Position numbers and translations under genes: made by a program. Below are positions 23,001 to 24,889 of a stretch of 24,889 bases of DNA, in pieces (position 1 is the first letter of the stretch; every line of letters begins with the position of its first letter). Below the pieces are notes generated by a model. It had not been told where the DNA came from. It did no database searches and saw nothing but the letters and a program-made list of their open reading frames with translations. The DNA is from Reticulitermes lucifugus (taxonomy: Eukaryota; Arthropoda; Insecta; Blattodea; Rhinotermitidae): contig JAKCWW010005939.1 in assembly GCA_026260175.1 (NCBI GenBank), positions 1 to 24,889 on the forward strand, in the 5' to 3' direction.

Positions 23001-23593
23001 CCATCCCCCAGCTACTTCATCCCTCGTATTGCCAAATATCTTCGACAGCACCCTATTCTCAAATATGCTCAACTTACATGCTTCCCTCAATGTGCAACCA
23101 AGTTTCACACCCACATAAAACAACAGGACAAATTATAGTTATGCATATTCTAATCTTTATGTTCTTAGATAACAAACTGGAAGACAACAGATTCTGACAA
23201 AATGGTAGCAGGCATTCCCTCAAATTAATCAGCCCTTAATATCTACATTAATTCAATTCTGATTAAAGGATATGAGAGGGTTACGGAAGTGGGCTATGTG
23301 AGTATGAACTGAGTTCAAGTGTCTCAGGACAGGGTTTTGCGATGGGCTCTTGTAATCATGGTAATGAACTGCCACGTTCAATGAAAGTCAGAAAAGTTAC
23401 TGATCAGCTGTCTCAAGAATGCAGGCGCTCCATGGAGTTAGCTTAAAGGAGTTAATGGATTTAAACTAACTGGATCACATACCAACTGGGACACTCTTCA
23501 CATCTTCTACAAATACAACATCCTTTAGCTGCCACTCCTCCTCATCCTTCTTTTCTGTATCTTCTCCTTTTGGTGCTGGGCGCTTCTGTCTTT
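274..23593 (-). CDS. hyd: hyd/UBR5 E3 ubiquitin ligase, 14 internal exons (partial gene)
   Basis: Joined exons, in transcript order: 23593-23483, 21465-21323, 19536-19425, 18236-18082, 15886-15604, 13161-13036, 12668-12543, 10871-10707, 9495-9360, 7492-7156, 4717-4479, 2269-2142, 1293-1189, 398-274. The total is 2291 nt: a 2-nt carry-over plus 763 codons without a stop. Every junction uses AG/GT and every phase fits. Family knowledge: UBR5/Hyd is a nuclear and cytoplasmic HECT-type E3 that binds N-degrons through its UBR box and extends ubiquitin chains; fly hyd mutants overgrow imaginal discs. Seen here: the complete zinc-binding UBR box and the long conserved region before it, roughly the human residue 640 to 1400 range (estimated from memory). 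The start codon, UBA, PABC and HECT parts lie outside the window. Conservation across all exons and the lack of any internal stop argue for a functional gene rather than a pseudogene. Regulation cannot be judged, because the promoter is not present. Confidence 0.96.
399..1188 (-). other. hyd intron m/n, no recognised content
   Basis: This is a 790-bp AT-rich phase-1 intron. I saw no repeat, RNA gene or coding block in it. Confidence 0.7.
1189..1293 (-). CDS. hyd: hyd exon m: DHDLEPPRF segment
   Basis: This exon has 105 nt: two completing bases, 34 codons, one base. The peptide is [20 protein letters not shown] followed by [17 protein letters not shown]5 has [33 protein letters not shown], a clear match. 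This is the start of the helical scaffold after the UBR box. The acceptor is gttgcag and the donor G|GTAAGTGA, a strong site. Confidence 0.95.
1294..2141 (-). other. hyd intron l/m, containing one SINE
   Basis: This is an 848-bp phase-1 intron. It contains the SINE at 1384-1666. The rest (1680-2141) shows no recognisable feature. Confidence 0.8.
1384..1666 (-). mobile_element. tRNA-derived SINE, full length with target duplications (family 1)
   Basis: This is a short non-autonomous retroelement on the minus strand. The tRNA-like head has a polymerase III A box TAGCGTAGTCGG (1645-1656) and B box GGATCGAATCC (1602-1612), followed by a GC-richer body and a 3' tail ending CTTTACCTTTTAT. A 13-bp direct repeat, CTCATAATATATA, flanks it at 1371-1383 and 1667-1679. 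That proves a target-primed insertion of this exact unit. The same head recurs at 24833-24889 with three differences in 57 bases. The tRNA parent is not certain. The SINE sits in the l/m intron of hyd in the sense orientation. Confidence 0.93.
2142..2269 (-). CDS. hyd: hyd exon l: LLLFLVQTV segment and basic linker
   Basis: This exon has 128 nt: one completing base, 42 codons, one base. The peptide starts [20 protein letters not shown] and QYRAARP, then a Ser/Arg/Lys-rich stretch ([14 protein letters not shown]) likely to be disordered and open to phosphorylation (inference). UBR5 has [26 protein letters not shown] at this place. The acceptor ctttcag lies just after a run of 18 T on the transcript strand (plus-strand A run at 2279-2296). 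The donor is G|GTATGT. Confidence 0.94.
2279..2296 (-). repeat. poly(T) tract next to exon l acceptor
   Basis: A run of 18 T on the transcript strand ends 8 bases before the AG of exon l and supplies its polypyrimidine tract. Its length is probably polymorphic. Confidence 0.8.
3540..3700 (+). repeat. possible decayed retroelement flank
   Basis: The plus-strand translation contains LYHLTN-like and [19 protein letters not shown] patches. They remind me of a stretch often found as junk translations beside insect retroelements. No domain can be named, and the call depends on recall only. Confidence 0.25.
4479..4717 (-). CDS. hyd: hyd exon k: UBR-type zinc box
   Basis: This exon has 239 nt: 79 codons plus two bases. 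It holds the rest of the UBR box, the zinc-binding pocket that recognises basic N-terminal residues. Visible ligands, counted from the exon start: Cys5 and Cys8 (ECRTC), Cys15-17 and Cys20 (LCCCTEC), Cys24, His25, His28, Cys30 (VCHKGHDC), Cys41, Cys43, Cys47, Cys49 ([10 protein letters not shown]). After it follow [20 protein letters not shown] and QPNSR. Identity to UBR5 is very high ([17 protein letters not shown] is unchanged from memory), so this exon names the gene. The acceptor is atttgcag and the donor GTAAGA. Confidence 0.98.
5030..5347 (-). mobile_element. tRNA-derived SINE, full length with target duplications (family 2)
   Basis: This is a minus-strand SINE. The A box is TGGCACAGTTGG (5325-5336) and the B box GGTTCAATTCC (5281-5291), which is close to a real tRNA T-arm consensus. 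The 3' tail is CTTTACC repeated (CTTTACCTTTTACC). A 13-bp direct repeat, TGCAATGCACAAA, flanks it at 5017-5029 and 5348-5360. Its head differs from the family 1 SINE at 1384-1666. The distal body and the tail share short blocks with it: AGCCTC, an RGTAMC block, GGGGGTAAAG-TGG and the CTTTACCTTTTA tail. This suggests two heads on a related 3' module. Confidence 0.93.
5389..5974 (-). mobile_element. internally deleted Tc1/mariner-type transposon with 32-bp TIRs
   Basis: The left end at 5389-5420 and the inverted right end at 5943-5974 agree at about 26 of 32 positions (shared GTATCTAAAAT and TGGACAAACTTC). Each is bordered on the outside by TA, the target duplication of this superfamily. The minus strand between them encodes the C-terminal end of a DDE transposase: [20 protein letters not shown], an in-frame stop, a motif like [20 protein letters not shown] and a terminal HFEHFL stop. 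The pattern SPDLNP-x-x-x-x-LWGH and the end GGHFEHxL are typical of a transposase widespread in arthropods. The N-terminal two thirds and the first catalytic aspartates are missing, and stops and a probable frameshift are present, so it is dead. Confidence 0.85.
6783..6923. repeat. 71-bp tandem duplication, two copies
   Basis: Copies at 6783-6849 and 6854-6923 share CAAGCAGAAC, AGTGCACACTGTGCATG and GAACTCCCAGTCAYATCAAC in the same order, with small indels. Each unit contains the near-palindrome GTGCACACTGTGCA. Confidence 0.85.
7156..7492 (-). CDS. hyd: hyd exon j: ankyrin-like motif, insertion, start of UBR box
   Basis: This exon has 337 nt: one completing base and 112 codons, ending in phase 0. 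In order: [20 protein letters not shown] (ankyrin-like), [17 protein letters not shown], a low-complexity stretch rich in Pro, Ser, Gln and Ala of about 40 residues, then [20 protein letters not shown] and [15 protein letters not shown]. The last segment is the first part of the UBR box, with its first zinc-ligand cysteines. The human protein has a much shorter acidic linker at the low-complexity position. The acceptor is attgcag, 28 bp from a (CCA)n microsatellite; the donor is GTAGGG. The segment GAEHINQ just ahead of the donor is nearly invariant in the family. Confidence 0.96.
7519..7583. repeat. (GGT)n / (AGT)n / (AGC)n compound microsatellite
   Basis: About ten GGT units at 7521-7550 are followed by AGT and CAG/AGC repeats up to 7583. 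On the transcript strand it is a CCA-rich tract starting 28 nt from the exon j acceptor. Confidence 0.95.
7801..8054. mobile_element. possible pogo/mariner-like MITE
   Basis: The sequence CAGTGGAACATGCC follows TA at 7799-7800, and GGTAAAATACACTG precedes TA at 8055-8056. The interior has the style of degenerate elements of this kind (CGTTTTCTTCATTTACC, CCATTTACGGGTTTCC). The two ends match each other only over about 5 bases, so the call is tentative. Confidence 0.35.
9360..9495 (-). CDS. hyd: hyd exon i: helical segment before the ankyrin-like motif
   Basis: This exon has 136 nt: two completing bases, 44 codons, two bases. The peptide has a Ser/Val-rich lead-in, then [20 protein letters not shown] and [12 protein letters not shown]; the terminal Lys codon is finished by exon j. 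UBR5 shows SKDRKANAHFILKLLCDSVVLQPYLRELLSAKD (partly recalled), so spacing and helices agree. The acceptor is gtgacag after a T-rich tract, and the donor GTGAGT. Phase 2 at this donor fits only the exon j start A|GAT. Confidence 0.92.
9496..10706 (-). other. hyd intron h/i, mostly a diverged minisatellite
   Basis: This is a 1211-bp phase-1 intron. The stretch 9870-10440 is a tandem repeat; the rest shows nothing recognisable. Confidence 0.75.
9870..10440. repeat. diverged tandem repeat, about four units of 120-145 bp
   Basis: Four times in a row I see the order GAAATTT-like start, GAGRCTTCCACCAAAA, (AGG)CAAATCTGATTTT, CATATTAATCCA, then ACATGACC... and ATCCCAYAAAC. Unit starts are near 9880, 10013, 10121 and 10268, with a partial fifth from about 10400. 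Units differ by many substitutions and indels, so this is an old array. No coding frame is conserved between units. Confidence 0.75.
10707..10871 (-). CDS. hyd: hyd exon h: acidic WPP linker
   Basis: This exon has 165 nt: two completing bases, 54 codons, one base. The peptide opens [17 protein letters not shown], continues [20 protein letters not shown] and ends [20 protein letters not shown]5 has a comparable low-complexity linker with a PPSWVPDPPAMDPDGDIDF core, so the W-P-P / D-P / G-D anchors decide the assignment. The Ser/Thr-rich tail is likely unstructured. The acceptor is tgtgtag and the donor A|GTAAGT. Conservation is modest, but splice sites and phases on both sides agree. Confidence 0.88.
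11040..11080. repeat. (AAT/AAC)n microsatellite
   Basis: Interrupted AAT and AAC units run into GAY units at the right end. Confidence 0.85.
12013..12040. repeat. (AAT)n microsatellite
   Basis: This is a perfect run of about nine AAT units. Confidence 0.95.
12170..12247. repeat. (GGT)9 followed by degenerate (GAT)n
   Basis: A perfect GGT run (12170-12196) is joined to a GAT/GAC/GAY-type tract up to 12247. Confidence 0.92.
12543..12668 (-). CDS. hyd: hyd exon g: LREMMRR segment
   Basis: This exon has 126 nt: two completing bases, 41 codons, one base. It holds a Ser/Asn-rich start (GNSSSNN), [19 protein letters not shown], then [18 protein letters not shown]5 has the helix LSAVEAIANAIS and the anchor LRLREMMRRSLRAAG in the same order. 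The acceptor is tatactag, with a short pyrimidine tract, and the donor GTAAGG. The human loop between the two anchors is longer (a glycine/serine stretch). The exon is only 367 bp from exon f, the shortest intron in the window. Confidence 0.92.
12669..13035 (-). other. hyd intron f/g, no recognised content
   Basis: This 367-bp phase-1 intron is the shortest in the window. It is AT-rich with short CA-rich pieces; nothing else was seen. Confidence 0.8.
13036..13161 (-). CDS. hyd: hyd exon f: [12 protein letters not shown] ankyrin-like motif
   Basis: This exon has 126 nt: two completing bases, 41 codons, one base. The key motif is [20 protein letters not shown], almost the same as the UBR5 motif [20 protein letters not shown]. 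It resembles one ankyrin-like helix pair. It ends SNKEGDQ at the point where UBR5 enters a glutamate-rich linker, so the insect linker is much shorter. The acceptor is gtttcag and the donor GTGTGT, acceptable but not strong. Only the frame starting with AG carried over avoids an early stop, which confirms the phase. Confidence 0.93.
13162..15603 (-). other. hyd intron e/f with a Tigger-type MITE
   Basis: This is a 2442-bp phase-1 intron. It contains the MITE 13732-14162. The stretches 13162-13731 and 14165-15603 show no recognisable genes or repeats. Confidence 0.75.
13732..14162. mobile_element. Tigger-type MITE, complete, TA target duplication
   Basis: This 431-bp element begins CAGTAGAACCCCCGTATCCG and ends GGATACAGGGGGACTACTG. 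It is flanked by TA on both sides (13730-13731 and 14163-14164), so the ends are inverted repeats of about 24 bp with a few mismatches. Internal landmarks TATATATAGGGTTC, ACTATCCGCGGTTTC, ATTAAACTTTATCATAGG and AAATTGTGCTCCATTCTGAG are, from memory, those of Tigger (pogo-like Tc1/mariner) elements of mammals. No transposase remains. The same chemistry (CAGT ends, TA duplication) is seen in the MITE at 17310-17480. Confidence 0.9.
15604..15886 (-). CDS. hyd: hyd exon e: conserved ILRDG / WLDLPP segment
   Basis: This exon has 283 nt: 94 codons plus one base. Landmarks in order are [18 protein letters not shown] (codons 5-22), [11 protein letters not shown] (26-36), a hydrophobic strand [11 protein letters not shown] (57-67), [20 protein letters not shown] (75-94). 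All have direct counterparts in UBR5 (PIILRDGNGTIYPMAKDC, IRDPDWLDLPP, HILRCDYEACRQYLMNLEQ, recalled). This looks like the last blade of the propeller-like region followed by helices. The acceptor is atttcag and the donor A|GTAAGT, a consensus site. Confidence 0.95.
15983..16146. mobile_element. piggyBac-type MITE with TTAA target duplication
   Basis: This 164-bp element starts CCCTTTGGCACTGG and ends GGCACAAAAGGG. It is bordered by TTAA at 15979-15982 and 16147-16150. CCC...GGG ends on a TTAA duplication are the signature of piggyBac transposons. The ends match over about 12 bases with one indel. There is no coding content. Confidence 0.82.
16480..16720 (+). pseudogene. Tigger/pogo DDE transposase remnant
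   Basis: The plus-strand translation reads [20 protein letters not shown] (about 16520-16580) then [13 protein letters not shown]. The family motif is LxLDNCPAHP followed by LxxIxLxFLPPNTTS, in the DDE_1 endonuclease of Tigger and jerky-type transposases. The catalytic Asp of LDxCPAHP is retained; the Asn is Cys and the PPNTTS stretch is broken. Stop codons follow immediately. Further downstream pieces may belong but cannot be assigned. No terminal repeats were found around it. Confidence 0.7.
17310..17480. mobile_element. 171-bp pogo-like MITE nested in the Penelope remnant
   Basis: It starts CAGCAAAACCCCTATTTAATG and ends CATTAAATCGGGGTTTTACTG, inverted repeats of 21 bp with two mismatches. 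TA precedes it at 17308-17309. On the right the expected TA appears to have been overwritten by a TG microsatellite. The interior repeats TTTCACTAAAT several times. It lies exactly between the RYVDD-containing part and the [12 protein letters not shown] part of the Penelope remnant. Confidence 0.85.
17478..17502. repeat. (TG)n(TA)n microsatellite at MITE edge
   Basis: A short run of TG followed by TA sits directly at the right end of the MITE. Confidence 0.85.
18082..18236 (-). CDS. hyd: hyd exon d: propeller-like region
   Basis: This exon has 155 nt: two completing bases and 51 codons, ending in phase 0. The peptide has [19 protein letters not shown], a hydrophilic turn ([12 protein letters not shown]), and [21 protein letters not shown]5 has the same order: GVHAVLKTG, a strand with YCIFDL, a glutamate-rich turn, then SSIAFLGQNERNVAIFTAG. 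The acceptor is ccttgcag and the donor GTATGT. The next residue (T of TSESVL) comes from exon e. The N-xxx-W of the human strand is replaced here by MKLSY. Confidence 0.93.
18735..18778. mobile_element. second copy of the MITE terminus seen at 1-56
   Basis: AAGGGAACAATGGATAGAGG followed by TTTCACTG ends at 18778. It matches positions 29-56 at 26 of 28 bases. Here the flank is GA rather than TA, so the junction is altered. The opposite end was not recognised. Confidence 0.55.
18803..18833 (+). repeat. poly(G) and (GGC)n tract
   Basis: G10 is followed by T, then GGC repeats. It could form a G-quadruplex on the plus strand; in the pre-mRNA it is C/GCC-rich. Confidence 0.9.
18896..18963 (+). repeat. 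purine tract with many G runs
   Basis: At least eight runs of 3 to 11 G are separated by A or AGA. On the transcript strand it is an uninterrupted C/T tract of about 40 bases, so it could bind pyrimidine-tract proteins (inference). It is not close to an exon. Confidence 0.9.
19425..19536 (-). CDS. hyd: hyd exon c: propeller-like region
   Basis: This exon has 112 nt: 37 codons plus one base. The peptide runs [20 protein letters not shown], then [17 protein letters not shown], and the split Gly completes in exon d. It lines up with the UBR5 segment that follows DELQ and carries PDCF and the TVD/NVD strand. The acceptor is ttggcag. The donor reads G|GTTAATAA, a weak match to the metazoan consensus, yet the protein alignment across the junction ([12 protein letters not shown]) leaves little doubt. 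AT-rich palindromic DNA starts right at the donor. Confidence 0.92.
20050..20101. repeat. (AT)n(GA)n microsatellite
   Basis: About 17 AT units are followed by about 9 GA units. Confidence 0.95.
20790..20980. repeat. foldback-type repeat, copy 1
   Basis: The core GAATCTTCTGGGATGTCATA, CTGTGTCATTCGGCAAAC, TTCTAGGCATTTTGAGGG and TGGTGCCTTCATCTGCAG matches, with about 70 percent identity by eye, the reverse strand of 24592-24682. The tail GTGAAAGCTTCAAATCTTGCAT matches 24693-24713 in direct orientation. The ends resemble each other as inverted repeats (TTGAAGCTTTCACA-type). Confidence 0.65.
21323..21465 (-). CDS. hyd: hyd exon b: beta-barrel-like segment
   Basis: This exon has 143 nt: two completing bases and 47 codons, ending in phase 0. 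It starts [16 protein letters not shown] and ends [14 protein letters not shown], both close to UBR5 (KVLKVDGAYVAVKFP and LLQDCRLLRIDELQ in the human protein, from memory). The middle ([15 protein letters not shown]) is less conserved and probably a surface loop. The acceptor is tttgcag. The donor is GTCAGT, where C at +3 is uncommon. The exon joins in frame to exon c. The downstream sequence at the donor would read on in frame for about 16 codons if unspliced. Confidence 0.93.
22609..22635 (+). other. hairpin with hammerhead-like core, degenerate
   Basis: TTGATTAAGGCCCTTTAGGG then CTGAAAC. The stem GGCCC/GGGCT with a TTTA loop is flanked by TTGATTA and GAAA. A hammerhead ribozyme has CTGATGA, stem II and GAAA, so five of seven core bases on the 5' side and all of GAAA agree. 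C3 and G8 are lost, which would abolish cleavage. It may be chance or a decayed retroelement motif. Confidence 0.3.
22690..23125 (-). pseudogene. non-LTR retrotransposon RT C-terminal remnant
   Basis: The minus strand reads a [20 protein letters not shown] lead, [40 protein letters not shown] and [15 protein letters not shown], then a frameshifted [15 protein letters not shown] piece and [11 protein letters not shown]. The pattern ENRVLRxIFGxxRDEVTGGWRKLHNEELxxLYxxPxIIRxIKSRRMRWxGHVARMG is the C-terminal tail of non-LTR retrotransposon polyproteins widespread in insects. Frame changes and the missing RT core show that it is a dead 5'-truncated copy. Confidence 0.88.
23290..23455 (+). pseudogene. 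non-LTR retrotransposon 3' end fragment, opposite strand
   Basis: The plus strand gives [20 protein letters not shown], then a stretch ending KNAGAPWS with stops between. The family tail is IDLAQDRDRWRALVNxVMNLRVP followed by a short non-coding end, so only the very last part of an element of the same kind as at 22690-23125 is present, inverted relative to it. The fragment ends about 30 bp before the exon a donor. Confidence 0.65.
23483..23593 (-). CDS. hyd: hyd exon a (first in window): charged linker and beta-barrel start
   Basis: This exon has 111 nt, beginning with two bases that finish a codon from an exon outside the window and ending with one base of the next codon. It encodes a basic stretch (RQKRPAPK), an acidic run (EKKDEEE) and then [18 protein letters not shown]. 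The last part matches the UBR5 segment that opens a small beta-barrel-like unit (inferred from knowledge of the human protein). The acceptor is tttatag and the donor GTATGTG. The charged linker is poorly conserved, so the 5' edge rests on the splice site and on phase. The intron upstream extends past 24889. Confidence 0.92.
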
Positions 23594-24466
23594 CTATAAA
23601 CAGAGAAGCAGTAAAACAGGCTAAAAATAATCATCATATTTGCACACAGGAAGGTCCACTAATGCAGGGGTGCACTAATCCCAGGTGGCAGGCCATCATG
23701 GAAACTGGATTTTGTATGGAGGCGCCTAATATGTGTGGGTCCTCAGTACGTAACTTGCTTCATGTCACCCTTCTGGCACCTTACTGAAAAGCTAATACAA
23801 CACAGCCTATTCTTTGCCTACCATCAAATGCCACTGCATCTTCCAACTGAGCAGGGGATAATCAAATTAACATTTGTTATTTTCCATCTCAATTCACTGT
23901 GTAACATATAACTCATTTTTATCATAACTATCTATATTATAGAAAGGACCCAACAAATGTCTGTGCACCCTGTGCCAACAACAAATCACTTGGACTTGTA
24001 TTTTTAAATGGTCCATTATGACTTGTTTTATAAATGTTTCTTTAGCACTTACATAACTGTATATCCAAGTCGCCCTGATAATGCACATTTGTGATCTTTA
24101 TAATTTATATATTATGAAATAAATGCTTGGGATCAAAACACAATTCTTATATCTCCCTTGCAAAAAGTTTTCTTCCCTAAGTTATTTTTTTACTGGTTCA
24201 GCAAAAAATGTCCTATGCACTGCACATCATACAAAATTTCACTGGTCCTGATATACAGGTTCATCATCCACAGGTACAAATACTAAAGACAAGTACAGAT
24301 TTCATAAGGTCACCATAATTTTATCTGATATGTTACATCAATAAAAGCTGCTTGTTTTCTAAAGATTAGCTCCAAACAAAATTGTAAAACATTACGAAGG
24401 TAAAGCTGGAAGTAACTTGAATTCCTCAATAATCCATTACAGCAGTACACCACATACATTTTACTT

Positions 24467-24713
24467 GAAGATTCAAGTCTTCTGGGGTGAGACAATGTGT
24501 CCTGGGCAATTAGTTTCCACTGTTTCAAAGGATTACAGTGCTGTCATCTTCAGGGCCAAGAAGCAGTTGTAGTATCAAGAAAGACTACTTCACCCTGAGG
24601 ATGAAGGCACCACAATCCTTAGAAATGTCAAGAACTACTCACCCACTGACACAGCATCACATCTCAGAAGACTTGCATCTTCAGCAACATTGCTGTGAGA
24701 GCTTCAAATGTTA
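24467..24713. repeat. foldback-type repeat, copy 2, with ~90-bp inverted arms
   Basis: The left arm 24467-24556 begins GAAGATTCAAGTCTTCTGGG and the right arm 24592-24682 is its inverted copy, ending CAGAAGACTTGCATCTTC, with about 36 bp between. The arms agree in AAGTCTTCTG, GTGTC-type and AAGGAT blocks and CTTCATCYTCAGGG. The right flank GTGAGAGCTTCAAATGTTAC is shared with copy 1 at 20790-20980. Confidence 0.75.
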
Positions 24714-24746
24714 CATTTTATTTACTGTATGAAATATGGCAATACC

Positions 24747-24753
24747 ATGCATG

Positions 24754-24791
<38 letters not shown>
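24747..24791. repeat. (GC)n(CA)n alternating purine-pyrimidine tract
   Basis: ATGCATGCGCGCGC is followed by about 18 CA units, a stretch that can adopt Z-DNA. Confidence 0.95.
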
Positions 24792-24792
<1 letters not shown>

Positions 24793-24832
24793 CACCACCC
24801 ATAGTATGGGCATACCACATGAGAAGACCAAG

Positions 24833-24889
24833 GGGCCGGGATAGCGTAGTCGGTATAGCGACTCGCTACGGGCTGGACGGTCCGGGGAT
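24833..24889 (+). mobile_element. tRNA-derived SINE head (family 1), cut by window end
   Basis: GGGCCGGGATAGCGTAGTCG starts a 57-bp match to the head of the SINE at 1384-1666, read on its minus strand, with three differences, all transitions. The A box TAGCGTAGTCGG lies at 24842-24853. The sequence stops inside the B-box region, at GGTCCGGGGAT. It lies antisense to hyd. Its left neighbour is the CA repeat region. Confidence 0.88.

Larger units (their letters stand above)
21466..23482 (-). other. hyd intron a/b with non-LTR remnants
   Basis: This is a 2017-bp phase-1 intron. The stretch 21466-22160 shows nothing beyond a short GA run near 22005; 22170-22690 is very AT-rich with a hairpin near 22610; two retrotransposon fragments follow. 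Confidence 0.8.
23594..24889 (-). other. hyd intron upstream of exon a, incomplete
   Basis: It contains a foldback repeat (24467-24713), a CA microsatellite and the truncated SINE at the window edge. The stretch 23594-24460 shows no recognisable feature. Confidence 0.75.

Noticed and set aside
22714..23123. A cellular RT-like gene
   Set aside because: Only the C-terminal tail of a non-LTR polyprotein is present, with frameshifts and no RT core.
1..24889. CRISPR array, operon or bacterial defence system
   Set aside because: No regularly spaced direct repeats of CRISPR type exist, and the exon-intron structure and SINEs show a eukaryotic nuclear genome.

Overview
This window is animal nuclear DNA, most likely from an insect with long introns. 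There are no operons and no long uninterrupted reading frames. Short conserved coding blocks on the minus strand are separated by AT-rich DNA of about 0.4 to 2.4 kb carrying microsatellites, tRNA-derived SINEs, miniature inverted-repeat transposons (MITEs) and decayed retroelements. The protein resembles insect and vertebrate UBR5 equally well in its core. The repeat content (tRNA-SINEs, Penelope, Tigger/pogo, piggyBac) would fit a hemimetabolous insect such as a cockroach or termite, but the exact order is inference.

One protein gene spans essentially the whole window: the central part of the HECT-type E3 ubiquitin ligase UBR5, called hyd (hyperplastic discs) in insects. Transcription runs right to left. 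I could assemble 14 consecutive internal exons, 23593 down to 274, totalling 2291 nt. All have AG acceptors and GT donors, all 13 joined junctions keep frame, and the result is 763 uninterrupted codons plus a 2-nt carry-over from an upstream exon. They cover the region ahead of the UBR box (a small beta-barrel-like segment and the end of the propeller-like region), the ankyrin-like motifs, the complete UBR zinc box and the start of the helical part after it. The N-terminal exons lie beyond 24889. The C-terminal exons (PABC/MLLE and HECT) lie beyond position 1.

The introns hold the mobile DNA. From left to right: a MITE terminus at 1-56; a full tRNA-SINE with 13-bp target duplications at 1384-1666; a second SINE with 13-bp duplications at 5030-5347, lying 41 bp from an internally deleted Tc1/mariner-type element (5389-5974); a 71-bp tandem duplication near 6.8 kb; a diverged minisatellite at 9.87-10.44 kb; a Tigger-type MITE (13732-14162); a piggyBac-type MITE flanked by TTAA (15983-16146); a pogo/Tigger transposase scrap near 16.5 kb; a Penelope-like reverse transcriptase remnant (16.83-17.80 kb) split by a small pogo-like MITE; two non-LTR retrotransposon tail fragments in opposite orientation (22.7-23.45 kb); two copies of a foldback repeat (20.8 and 24.5 kb); and a truncated copy of the first SINE at the right edge.

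I found no evidence of a new defence system, gene cluster or non-coding RNA gene. The strongest results are the fully phased hyd exon chain, an insect-side insertion just before the UBR box, the nested Penelope/MITE insertion, the mammal-like Tigger MITE and the SINE pair sharing a 3' body.
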